From Aliamphritea hakodatensis (GTDB lineage: Bacteria > Pseudomonadota > Gammaproteobacteria > Pseudomonadales > Balneatricaceae), in assembly GCF_024347195.1 (NCBI RefSeq), contig NZ_AP025281.1, forward strand, positions 4,464,001 through 4,528,000: a stretch of 64,000 nucleotides of DNA. The letters are read 5' to 3'. Of the stretch, positions 8,641 through 16,425 are shown in pieces (position 1 is the first letter of the stretch; each line of letters opens with the position of its first letter). A program made the translations under genes and the position numbers. Below the pieces are notes generated by a model. The model saw nothing but the letters and a program-made list of their open reading frames with translations. It made no database searches and was not told the DNA's origin.

Positions 8641-10605
8641 TCAGGCAGCCTGACGGCGAGCCAGTTCACGTTTTGCCTGTCGGCTGTAGCGCTTATCCAT
8701 CGCCGCCAGGATACCGCCCAGTGACATCAGCAAGCCGCCCAGCCACAACCAGCGAACAAAAGGCTTATGCTGTACCCGGACCGCCCAGGCACCGCCCTCT
8801 AGCGGCTCTCCCAAAGCGACGTACAGGTCGCGGGTGAAGCCAGGATCGATAGCGGCTTCTGTCATCACGTTACCACGGGCATTATATAACCGCTTTTCAG
8901 GTAACAGCTGTGTATAGGGCTCACCGTCCTGCAGGATCCGGATAACCCCCTGATCAGAACGGTAATTCGGCCCTTCGACCTTGCGGGCACCATCAAAAAT
9001 AAACTCATACTGGCCAAAGGTTATCCGGTCGCCAGGCGCCATCCGCAGATCACGCTCTTCATTATAGATAGAGACCATCACGGCACCGACAATTGTCACC
9101 GCCACACCAATATGCGCCAGCATCATGCCAACATAGCTGCGGGAGAAACCGCGCATGCCCTTCCACAAACCGGATTTTGCTGAGGCCCGCTTATACATAT
9201 CCTGCAGCCCGGTAAATGCCAGCCAGAACACCAGCACCATGATCCCGACAACCTGAAAGTTGAATTCACCGGCATAAAGCCACTGGGCAACCACACCGGC
9301 GACAATACTTAATATCGCAGGCTTCCATAGCTGACGGGCCAGCAGCTCGATACTGGTCTGACGCCAGCGCGCCATAATCCCAATGCCAAGAAAACCCGCC
9401 ATCAACAGGACCAGAGGAATAAACAGGGCATTAAAGTACGGCGGTCCCACCGAGATTTTGCCCAGGCCCAGCGCATCAACAATCAGCGGATAAATGGTAC
9501 CCAGCAACACGGTCATGGTGGCAATCACCAGCAGAATATTATTGATCAGCAACAGCGTTTCACGGGATACCAGGCTGAAACTGGACTCACTTTTCACATG
9601 TGCCGCTTTCCAGGCATACAGGACCAGAGAACCGCCCACAGAGATGGCCAGCAAGACCAGAATGAAATAACCACGGGCCGGGTCTGATGCAAATGCGTGT
9701 ACGGATGTCAGCACCCCGGAACGCACCAGGAAGGTTCCCAGCAAGCTTAAGGAGAACGCAAAGATCGCCAGCAATACTGTCCAACTCTTAAACACCCCGC
9801 GTTTTTCAGTAACGGCAAGGGAATGCACCAGCGCAGTACCGATCAGCCATGGCATAAAGGATGCGTTTTCAACCGGGTCCCAGAACCACCAGCCGCCCCA
9901 GCCAAGTTCGTAGTATGCCCACCAGCTTCCCAGACCAATTCCCAGTGTCAGGAATGCCCATGCAATGTTTGTCCACGGGCGGGACCAGCGTGCCCAGGCA
10001 GCATCTAACTGGCCGCTCAGTAATGCAGCAATCGCAAACGCAAAAGCCACAGAGAAACCCACATACCCCATATACAGTAACGGAGGATGAATAATCAGAC
10101 CGATATCCTGCAGCAGCGGGTTAAGATCCCCACCCTCCTGAGGAAAGACCGGTAAATGCCGGTCAAACGGATTCGACGTAAGAATAATAAACAGCAGGAA
10201 ACCAACACCGATCATCCCCATCACCGCCAGAACCCGGGCTACAATGGCCGGAGGCAGGTTATCGCTGCGCACAGCAACAGCAAGGGTCCAGCCGCCCAGA
10301 ATGACAATCCATAACAGCAGCGACCCTTCGTGTCCGCCCCAGATTGCGCTTATTTTGTAATAAATCGGCAACGCGGTATTGGAATTACTTGCCACATAAG
10401 CGACCGAGAAATCATCGACCACAAAGGCATACCCAAGGCACAGCAGAGCAATAAACAGAAACAGGAACTTAGCCGTTGCCAGTGGGCGCGCATAGGACAT
10501 CCACAAAGGGTTATTCGTTTCCGCACCGATCAGCGGGATAAATGCCAGCAAAAAGCTCAGGCAGAGGGATAAAATCAGGGCGTACTGGCCAAATTCAGGA
10601 ATCAT
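8641..10605 (-). CDS. ccmF: CcmF haem lyase subunit
   Basis: A 654-residue polytopic inner-membrane protein, the core of the holocytochrome c synthetase that takes haem from CcmE and joins it to CxxCH of the apocytochrome. Many membrane spans are visible. The tryptophan-rich WWD segment GWGGWWFWDPVENASF sits near the middle, and conserved histidines (IHPPLLYMGY and ALVHSLAVTEKRG) flank it as expected for haem ligation. A large periplasmic domain precedes the final span and basic tail. Length is typical. It overlaps the ccmE stop by four bases. Confidence 0.97.
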   Translation of the reverse strand: MIPEFGQYALILSLCLSFLLAFIPLIGAETNNPLWMSYARPLATAKFLFLFIALLCLGYAFVVDDFSVAYVASNSNTALPIYYKISAIWGGHEGSLLLWIVILGGWTLAVAVRSDNLPPAIVARVLAVMGMIGVGFLLFIILTSNPFDRHLPVFPQEGGDLNPLLQDIGLIIHPPLLYMGYVGFSVAFAFAIAALLSGQLDAAWARWSRPWTNIAWAFLTLGIGLGSWWAYYELGWGGWWFWDPVENASFMPWLIGTALVHSLAVTEKRGVFKSWTVLLAIFAFSLSLLGTFLVRSGVLTSVHAFASDPARGYFILVLLAISVGGSLVLYAWKAAHVKSESSFSLVSRETLLLINNILLVIATMTVLLGTIYPLIVDALGLGKISVGPPYFNALFIPLVLLMAGFLGIGIMARWRQTSIELLARQLWKPAILSIVAGVVAQWLYAGEFNFQVVGIMVLVFWLAFTGLQDMYKRASAKSGLWKGMRGFSRSYVGMMLAHIGVAVTIVGAVMVSIYNEERDLRMAPGDRITFGQYEFIFDGARKVEGPNYRSDQGVIRILQDGEPYTQLLPEKRLYNARGNVMTEAAIDPGFTRDLYVALGEPLEGGAWAVRVQHKPFVRWLWLGGLLMSLGGILAAMDKRYSRQAKRELARRQAA

Positions 10606-11069
10606 TCTGCGTATGCCTCTTTTGCACGTAACTGCTCAGGCATTTTTCCGGCCTTTTCCAGTGCTTCCGCCACTTCCGGCGGCATATAATTCTCATCATG
10701 CTTGGCAAGCACTTCCACGGCCATCAGCTGACCGGCTTCGTTCATCTCACCCTGAGCGACAATCCCCTGCCCCTCACGGAACAGATCAGGAAGGATGCCG
10801 TCATAAACAACATTCACGGTGCTGACATAATCCGTCAGGCCAAACTCTACCCGCAGACTTTGCGGATCGCGCTTTACACTGCCCTCAACAACCATGCCAC
10901 CTGCACGGATACGGGTCTCAACAGGCGCTTTACCCGCAGCGATATCCGCCGGGGAATAAAACAGATTAATATTCTGGCTCAGCGCGTACATTACCAGGCC
11001 AACAGCCACTGCTGCGCCGATTACAATAGATAAAACGATATACAATCGCTGTTTACGCTTAGGGGTCAT
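10602..11069 (-). CDS. ccmE: CcmE haem chaperone
   Basis: A 155-residue periplasmic haem shuttle with one N-terminal anchor (YIVLSIVIGAAVAVGLVMYAL). The family motif AKHDENYMPPE contains His124, the residue that binds haem covalently, and Tyr128, the axial ligand region. The beta-barrel core (GGMVVEGSVKRDPQSLRVEF) is complete. Stop and start codons overlap with ccmF on one side and ccmD on the other, showing tight coupling within the operon. Confidence 0.97.
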   Translation of the reverse strand: MTPKRKQRLYIVLSIVIGAAVAVGLVMYALSQNINLFYSPADIAAGKAPVETRIRAGGMVVEGSVKRDPQSLRVEFGLTDYVSTVNVVYDGILPDLFREGQGIVAQGEMNEAGQLMAVEVLAKHDENYMPPEVAEALEKAGKMPEQLRAKEAYAE

Positions 11070-11260
11070 ATTTGGCTTTGCTCCCGGCGCAGACGACGTG
11101 CCTGCTCTTTATGAATCTGTTTTTTGGTACGCAGCGGAGCCATAAGATTCAGCACCACAACAACCAGGGCAATGGCGTAGCTCAGCCAGACATACAGTCC
11201 GTGACCGCCCATTGCCAGAAAATCAGTAATACTCTCGAAACCCACAACCACCTCACTCAC
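11066..11260 (-). CDS. ccmD: CcmD small haem-export subunit
   Basis: A 64-residue single-span protein with the family signature FLAMGGHGLYVWLSYAIA followed by a basic cytoplasmic tail rich in Lys and Arg. CcmD helps release haem-loaded CcmE from the CcmABC complex. The predicted start is GTG with AGG five bases upstream; no ATG lies in the right place. It sits between ccmC and ccmE, as in other ccm operons. Confidence 0.9.
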   Translation of the reverse strand: MSEVVVGFESITDFLAMGGHGLYVWLSYAIALVVVVLNLMAPLRTKKQIHKEQARRLRREQSQI

Positions 11261-11308
11261 ACTGGCCTGCTCGTTTGGCCCGTGCTCTTACTAATAGTTC
11301 CGGTAAAT

Positions 11309-12070
11309 TTAACGAAATTGTGTCTGGATCATATCCCGCACCCAGCCACTGCGACGCTCCCGGCTGACAATCTCATTACGCAGCCGCAACATCATTGCCA
11401 CCGCAAAGAAACAATAGAACCCCAACACCATAATCAGCAGCGGCATCCACATCTCAACAGGCATTGCCGGCTTTTCGGTCAGAGTAAAGGTTGCCGGCTG
11501 GTGCAAGGTATTCCACCATTCAACCGAATACTTAATGATCGGGATGTTCACCAAACCAACCAGAGATAAGACCGCGGTCGACTGCGCGGCAGTTGTCTTA
11601 TTTTCAATCGCAGAGTTCAGGGCCATCACACCGAAATACAGAAATAACAGGATAAGCATAGACGTCAGCCGGGCATCCCAGACCCACCATGCTCCCCAGG
11701 TAGGTTTACCCCAGATCGCACCTGTTGCCAGCGCCAGTACTGCAATCGAAGCACCGATTGGCGCACAGCATTTGGCGACCATGTCTGCGACTTTCATTTT
11801 CCAGATAAGTCCGACTGCACCTGCAATGGCCATCAGCATGTAGCAGGACTGAGCCAGAATGGCTGAAGGCACATGAATATAAATGATTCTGAAACTGTTA
11901 CCCTGCTGGTAATCAGCCGGCGCAAACGCCAGCGCCCAGGCAGTACCGCCCAATAGCAGCAACACCGCTGTCCAGGCAAACAACGGTAACAGTTTGCCAG
12001 TAATGTCATAACACCATCGGGGAGAAGCCAACTGGTAGAACCACCGCGGCATCCACTTTTTTTCTGCCAT
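11309..12070 (-). CDS. ccmC: CcmC haem-handling membrane protein
   Basis: A 253-residue, six-span inner-membrane protein that attaches haem to CcmE. The WWD segment WGAWWVWDARLTSMLILLFL is present near the middle, and two flanking histidines are visible (IYIHVPSA and TLHQPA), as required for haem coordination. The length agrees with the family. It is separated from ccmB by 43 bp and from ccmD by 48 bp, a little looser than the rest of the operon. Confidence 0.96.
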   Translation of the reverse strand: MAEKKWMPRWFYQLASPRWCYDITGKLLPLFAWTAVLLLLGGTAWALAFAPADYQQGNSFRIIYIHVPSAILAQSCYMLMAIAGAVGLIWKMKVADMVAKCCAPIGASIAVLALATGAIWGKPTWGAWWVWDARLTSMLILLFLYFGVMALNSAIENKTTAAQSTAVLSLVGLVNIPIIKYSVEWWNTLHQPATFTLTEKPAMPVEMWMPLLIMVLGFYCFFAVAMMLRLRNEIVSRERRSGWVRDMIQTQFR

Positions 12071-12113
12071 ATTACAACTACTTAACTGTTTAACAGTCTG
12101 TTAATAAAGCCAG

Positions 12114-12803
12114 TTAACTACTGGCACTGATTCTTAATGCGGCGGCAATAGCAAACGGTGCCAATACCAGCCCCAAGACTAAAATCGCCCCCAGTAATGC
12201 CAGGAAACCGGCGATCGGCAAACCTGTAATTGCTGCCTGCGCAGCGCCAGTACCAAAAATCAGCACCGGAATATACAGCGGAAGTACCAGTAATGAAATC
12301 AGTACTCCCCCTTTTCGTAACCCTACGGTCAGTGCCGCCCCTATCGCCCCTATCAGACTCAGGGTAGGCGTGCCCAGTAACAGGCTGGCCATCAGCCCCC
12401 ACATGCCTTCAGCCGGAAGAAACAGCATCACCGCCAGCAAGGGTGACAGCAGAGTCAGCGCCAGCCCGGTCATCATCCAGTGCGCAAACACCTTGGCCAG
12501 TACGACCAGAAACAGCGGCTGCGGGCTTAACAGCGTCTGTTCCAGCGTGCCGTCTTCAAAGTCTGAACGAAACAGCCCGTCCAGAGATAACAGCGTTGCC
12601 AGTAAAGCAGCCACCCAGATAACCCCGGGAGCAACTTCCGCCAGAAAGGTTGGCTCAGGGCTGACACCCAGTGGGAACAGGCTCGCAACCATCAGGAAAA
12701 AGATCAGCGGATTAACCAGATCACTTTTCCGGCGGAAGGATAATAACAGATCCCGCTTCAGCACACCCCAAAAGAACATTTCACCAGCCCTGCCTTCACT
12801 CAT
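12114..12803 (-). CDS. ccmB: CcmB ABC transporter permease
   Basis: A 229-residue membrane subunit of the CcmAB ABC complex, which with ATP hydrolysis frees haem-CcmE from CcmCD. It has about six hydrophobic spans and the family N-terminal pattern LKRDLLLSFRRKSDLVNPLIFF, followed by DFEDGTLEQ. The start at 12801-12803 is supported by AGGAG eight bases upstream. The N-terminus carries about eight extra residues before the usual family start. Confidence 0.94.
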   Translation of the reverse strand: MSEGRAGEMFFWGVLKRDLLLSFRRKSDLVNPLIFFLMVASLFPLGVSPEPTFLAEVAPGVIWVAALLATLLSLDGLFRSDFEDGTLEQTLLSPQPLFLVVLAKVFAHWMMTGLALTLLSPLLAVMLFLPAEGMWGLMASLLLGTPTLSLIGAIGAALTVGLRKGGVLISLLVLPLYIPVLIFGTGAAQAAITGLPIAGFLALLGAILVLGLVLAPFAIAAALRISASS

Positions 12804-12882
12804 ACATCCGACTCCTGTCTTCCAACCAGAGTTCCGGAAGCGGTTCTGAACATCCCGGCCACTTGCTTAAGGTGCACACTCA

Positions 12883-13530
12883 TTATACAACTCTCCCGCC
12901 GCAAGCTAATTGATCGAGATTAACTTTTCGCAGGGTTCCGGCCATCGCCAGTTCATGATGCGTGGTCAGAATAACCATACCGCCACCGGCGGCGTGATCA
13001 GCAATCAGCGCTTCGAGTGTAGCCACACCCTGTTTGTCGATTGCAGTAAAAGGCTCATCAAGAATCCATACCGGAGCTGAACTGAGATAAAGACGGGCAA
13101 GGCTCACGCGGCGGTTCTGACCGGCGGAGAGGGTATGACACGGCACATCTTCAAAACCACGCAGGCCTACCTGCTGCAGGGCCCAGTCGAGTTTCTCAAC
13201 GTTGATATGAGGCTGCATGGATGCATACCAGTGAAGGTTTTCCAACGGCGACAACAATGCTTTCACACCCGCCTGATGGCCAAAATACAGCAGGTTCTGG
13301 CGATATTCATCGGCGCATTCAGCCAGCAGTTGGCCACCCCAGTAAATATCCCCTTCGTAATGATTGGACAATCCCGTCAGCATTCGCAGCAGCGTCGTTT
13401 TGCCACTGCCGTTCTGTCCCTCTATGCGGACAACATCGCCGGCTGAAACAGAAAAACTGAGGCCTTCGAACAGTACTCTTTCGTCCCGTTCACAAAACAG
13501 ATTATCGACCCGAAGCGGTTCAACTGCCAA
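12883..13530 (-). CDS. ccmA: CcmA ABC transporter ATPase
   Basis: A 215-residue ATPase of the haem-maturation ABC complex and the first gene of the ccm operon. Walker A is GQNGSGKT (residues 38-45), the ABC signature is LSAGQNRR and Walker B is VWILDEPF followed by an H-loop (TTHHELA). No ATG is available upstream. The start is taken as TTG, with GAGG nine bases before it. It is divergent from the FliK-like gene across a 180-bp shared promoter region. Confidence 0.93.
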   Translation of the reverse strand: MAVEPLRVDNLFCERDERVLFEGLSFSVSAGDVVRIEGQNGSGKTTLLRMLTGLSNHYEGDIYWGGQLLAECADEYRQNLLYFGHQAGVKALLSPLENLHWYASMQPHINVEKLDWALQQVGLRGFEDVPCHTLSAGQNRRVSLARLYLSSAPVWILDEPFTAIDKQGVATLEALIADHAAGGGMVILTTHHELAMAGTLRKVNLDQLACGGRVV

Positions 13531-13571
13531 TCTAAAAACCTCAGCTCAGCCTGAATTTCACAGACATTTTT

Positions 13572-13601
13572 TTCACGGTTAAAGCGGACAAACCCTATAA
13601 T
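13572..13601 (+). promoter_or_regulatory. Candidate sigma-70 promoter for the fliK-like gene
   Basis: On the plus strand a perfect TATAAT (13596-13601) is preceded by TTCACG (13572-13577) with an 18-bp spacer, about 110 bp before the FliK-like start. No sigma-54 or sigma-28 motif was seen in this gap, so the pair may not follow the usual flagellar classes. This is pattern matching only. Confidence 0.4.
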
Positions 13602-13710
13602 TTTTTCAGTATCCGCCGAAAGCAAGGCATTATATACAAAATAACTCTGTGAAGTGCACAGTTGCGGCAAAACTACTGCGCTACATCAAAGCTCCGTGAG
13701 GCAACCACAT

Positions 13711-15693
13711 ATGTTACCGCCTTCCAGTATTCAGAACTCTGCTGGCAATGCAGGCTCCCCGCGGACAACGCAGGAGCTGGCCCGTGCACTGACCGTGGAT
13801 AAACCCACCCCGGTAACAATCAGACAAGTATCCACCAGCAGCTCACAAAGCAACCAGTCAGGTCAGCCCGCAACCACTGCACTGGTCATCCAGCTGGGAA
13901 GTCAGCAATACCAGCTGAAAACCCAGCAACAGCCGGGCCAGACGTTAACGGCTCAGGCACAGGCGCTGATAACCCGTACAGCGGACGGTAACCTTTTACT
14001 CGATATATTACAGCAGCAGCCCCCCAGAACACAGGCGAATACACAAACAGAGCAAAACAGCAGAGCAAATCAGGCACCGTCGCAGGCGACATCAGGTACT
14101 GGCAGCACTGCCCCAAACCCGTCGCAAACTTCAGCAACGCCGCGTAACGCTCCGCTGCAGATAAATCTCGGACAGCCACAACCTGCGCCGCTGACAATCA
14201 ACCGCCCGATAGCAGGCCAGTCGATACAGGTTATTCCGCAAACGCCCTCAGGCACGGTCACCACTCAGACTGGCAGCCCCGCCACATCTGGCAATACACC
14301 ACCGTCTGCCACTGTCCCGCTACAAAACACCGCCTCCCCAGCCGGACAATCAACAGCTCCGACTGCGCAGCAGGCCACTCCCCAGCAGACAGCCCTACAG
14401 CAAGGCGGTGCAACCGGCAATGCCGCACCACAGGCTCCGCAAACGCAGCCATCTTCTGCCAGCCAGACCGGCGGTACGGCGGCACCACCGGCCCCGGCAG
14501 CAACCATTCAGGTACCTTCCGGTCAGGCGCCGGCAGCTACGCAAACCAGCCAGGCGATACCGGGCGGGCGGCCCACAGCAGCTTCACCGGGTCTTTCCGG
14601 ACAGCCTCAGCCTGCCAGCCAGCCCTCTGCTCCGCAGCCGGTTCAGCTACTGACACAAGCCGGGGCCGCATTAAGCAAGCAACTGCCCATTCAGCGTCCG
14701 GTCATCGTCACTGTTGAACAGGCAACCCAGCAGACCAGCGGCAGCCAGACCCTGCAGGTGAAACTGAACAATCAGAGCCTCGCCTTACAAAGCCCCGTAC
14801 CGGTCAGCGTCACAGACAAAGCGGTTCTGCTGAGAACAGCAGGCACTCAGGCCCTGCTGCAACCGATAACCCCGGATGTTCAGAGTAAAGATACCCAGAA
14901 GGTAATCAGTGAAACCCTGCGGGAAGTATTACCAAACCAGCAGCCACTCGCGAATGTGCTGAATCAGCTAGACAGCATTGGCAAACAGAATAATAAGCCG
15001 GAAAACAGCAATCTGAACCGGCTGGTATCTTCCCTTATCAGCCTCTACAGCGTGCCGGCTGAAGGGGGAAAAGAGGCCAGCCAGACGGTGCAGCGTAATC
15101 TTCAGGATGGCGGCCTGTTCAGCGAAAGGCAGTTGCTGAATAATAAGCCCCTGACCCAGGATCTGAAAGCGCAGCTGGGACAACTGCTGAATGCGGCAGA
15201 CAGCCTGCCAGAACAGCCCCGTCAACAAATGCTGGATCTGATTAAATCATTGCTTAACCGGGTCACTCAGAACCAGCTTGAAAGCTTGCAACAAAACCGT
15301 ACCAACCCGGACGGCAGTCTGGAGCGGGTCTTTACCCTCGACCTTCCCGTCCGTCAGGGCCAGCAACTGGATAATGTCGAACTGAAAATCAGTGAATACC
15401 GCCGGGAAGACAGTGAGCAGGAATGGCAGAGCAGCTGGAAAGTACGCCTGCATTTTGACCTTGAACAACAGGGTACCATTGATGCAGAGGTGCTGTTACA
15501 ACAGGATAACGAAGTCACCGCGCAGTTCTGGTGCAGCCACGCTTCAACGACCCGCTTACTTAACGACAAGCTCAGCGGCTTTAATCAGCATTTACAGGAA
15601 CAGGGATTTATCATCAGCAACCTGAACTGCCATACCGGAAAAACACCGACGGCAAAGAATCAGGTACAGCAACTCATTGATATCAGCACCTGA
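13711..15693 (+). CDS. Second FliK-like hook-length control protein
   Basis: A 660-residue protein. The first 400 or so residues are low in complexity and rich in Gln, Pro, Thr, Ser and Ala. The rest is ordered and ends in a FliK-type C-terminal (Flg_hook) domain: SWKVRLHFDLEQQGTIDAEV, then VTAQFWCSH and a terminal region with FNQHLQEQGF. FliK-like proteins measure hook or rod length and switch export specificity through FlhB. The ATG at 13711 with GTGAGG upstream is preferred to an earlier in-frame GTG at 13654. It is followed after 7 bp by a FlhB-like partner, the same pairing seen in Pseudomonas near the chemotaxis genes. A canonical fliK is also present at 36625-38460. Confidence 0.82.
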   Translation: MLPPSSIQNSAGNAGSPRTTQELARALTVDKPTPVTIRQVSTSSSQSNQSGQPATTALVIQLGSQQYQLKTQQQPGQTLTAQAQALITRTADGNLLLDILQQQPPRTQANTQTEQNSRANQAPSQATSGTGSTAPNPSQTSATPRNAPLQINLGQPQPAPLTINRPIAGQSIQVIPQTPSGTVTTQTGSPATSGNTPPSATVPLQNTASPAGQSTAPTAQQATPQQTALQQGGATGNAAPQAPQTQPSSASQTGGTAAPPAPAATIQVPSGQAPAATQTSQAIPGGRPTAASPGLSGQPQPASQPSAPQPVQLLTQAGAALSKQLPIQRPVIVTVEQATQQTSGSQTLQVKLNNQSLALQSPVPVSVTDKAVLLRTAGTQALLQPITPDVQSKDTQKVISETLREVLPNQQPLANVLNQLDSIGKQNNKPENSNLNRLVSSLISLYSVPAEGGKEASQTVQRNLQDGGLFSERQLLNNKPLTQDLKAQLGQLLNAADSLPEQPRQQMLDLIKSLLNRVTQNQLESLQQNRTNPDGSLERVFTLDLPVRQGQQLDNVELKISEYRREDSEQEWQSSWKVRLHFDLEQQGTIDAEVLLQQDNEVTAQFWCSHASTTRLLNDKLSGFNQHLQEQGFIISNLNCHTGKTPTAKNQVQQLIDIST

Positions 15694-15700
15694 GGCGGAT

Positions 15701-15988
15701 ATGACGAAAGAAACGGCCAAGCAACCATCACTGAATCAGAAAGCCATTGCGCTGAATTATGATCACGCCTCAGCGCCTAAACTGGTCGCCAAAGGCCGGG
15801 GGGTCATTGCTGAACAAATCATTGCTCTGGCAAATGAGCATGACGTTCACATTCACGAAAGCCCTGAACTGGTTGAAGTACTTCTGAGACTGGAACTGGG
15901 GGACGAAATTCCGGAAAGCCTGTACCGCGCCATCGCCGAGATAATCGCCTTCACCTACAACCTTAAAAAGAACCCGGCGAAGCCATAA
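15701..15988 (+). CDS. FlhB C-terminal-domain-like export switch protein
   Basis: A 95-residue soluble protein that matches only the cytoplasmic part of FlhB that lies after the NPTH self-cleavage site. KAIALNYDHASAPKLVAKG aligns with the FlhB segment FAVALKYDQERGHAPIMVAKG, and the C-terminal half (SPELVEVLLRLELGDEIPESLYRAIAEIIAF) aligns with the end of FlhB. The NPTH motif and all membrane spans are absent. The ATG at 15701 with a strong TGAGGCGG site, overlapping the end of the FliK-like gene, is preferred to an earlier TTG. It probably acts with the adjacent FliK-like protein in export specificity. It is convergent with the DUF2802 gene, one base apart. Confidence 0.85.
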   Translation: MTKETAKQPSLNQKAIALNYDHASAPKLVAKGRGVIAEQIIALANEHDVHIHESPELVEVLLRLELGDEIPESLYRAIAEIIAFTYNLKKNPAKP

Positions 15989-15989
15989 A

Positions 15990-16397
15990 TCAGCGCCGGC
16001 CACGTACCTGTGGTGCCGCAACTTCTTTGTGCAGCAAGGCCATTAATTCCGCCTCCGGACGGCCAATGCCGCAATTCTGCACCAAGTCATCAACGTCGGC
16101 GCCCATCTCCATCAAACGTGCTGCCTGATTGTACGCCAGTACGCCGGGATCTCGGTTAGCCAGCTCCTGCTGTTTCTCTGCGGTAATATTCAGACGGCTT
16201 TCTATATCAACCAGCCGGTGCCCCATGCCGATGGAGCTGCTGGTCATGGCCTGTATCTCATTGCGTAATACGTTGATCAGCGCCTCATACTGGCGCTGAT
16301 GCTGCTGAAGCTGACGATGAGCGCGTAAACTGTAAACAGTTGCAACAACAGCCAACAAAGCGACCACTGTGAATCCTATCCATATCATTGCGTTCAT
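15990..16397 (-). CDS. DUF2802 family protein of the chemotaxis cluster
   Basis: A 135-residue protein with an N-terminal membrane span (MIWIGFTVVALLAVVATVY), a coiled-coil segment (RAHRQLQQHQRQYEALINVLRNEIQ) and a C-terminal DUF2802 region (ARLMEMGADVDDLVQNCGIGRPEAELMALLHK). The last part resembles a small helical DNA-binding-like fold, but the function is unknown. In Pseudomonas the homologue follows cheW at the end of the chemotaxis cluster. Here it follows the ParP-like gene by 26 bp, with no cheW between. ATG is preferred to the adjacent GTG. Confidence 0.8.
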   Translation of the reverse strand: MNAMIWIGFTVVALLAVVATVYSLRAHRQLQQHQRQYEALINVLRNEIQAMTSSSIGMGHRLVDIESRLNITAEKQQELANRDPGVLAYNQAARLMEMGADVDDLVQNCGIGRPEAELMALLHKEVAAPQVRGRR

Positions 16398-16425
16398 CAC
16401 TCTTCCGAATCAACCAGGGAAGCTA

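Noticed and set aside
13654..13710. Earlier GTG start for the FliK-like protein
   Set aside because: The ATG at 13711 has a better ribosome site, and the added residues resemble no FliK N-terminus.
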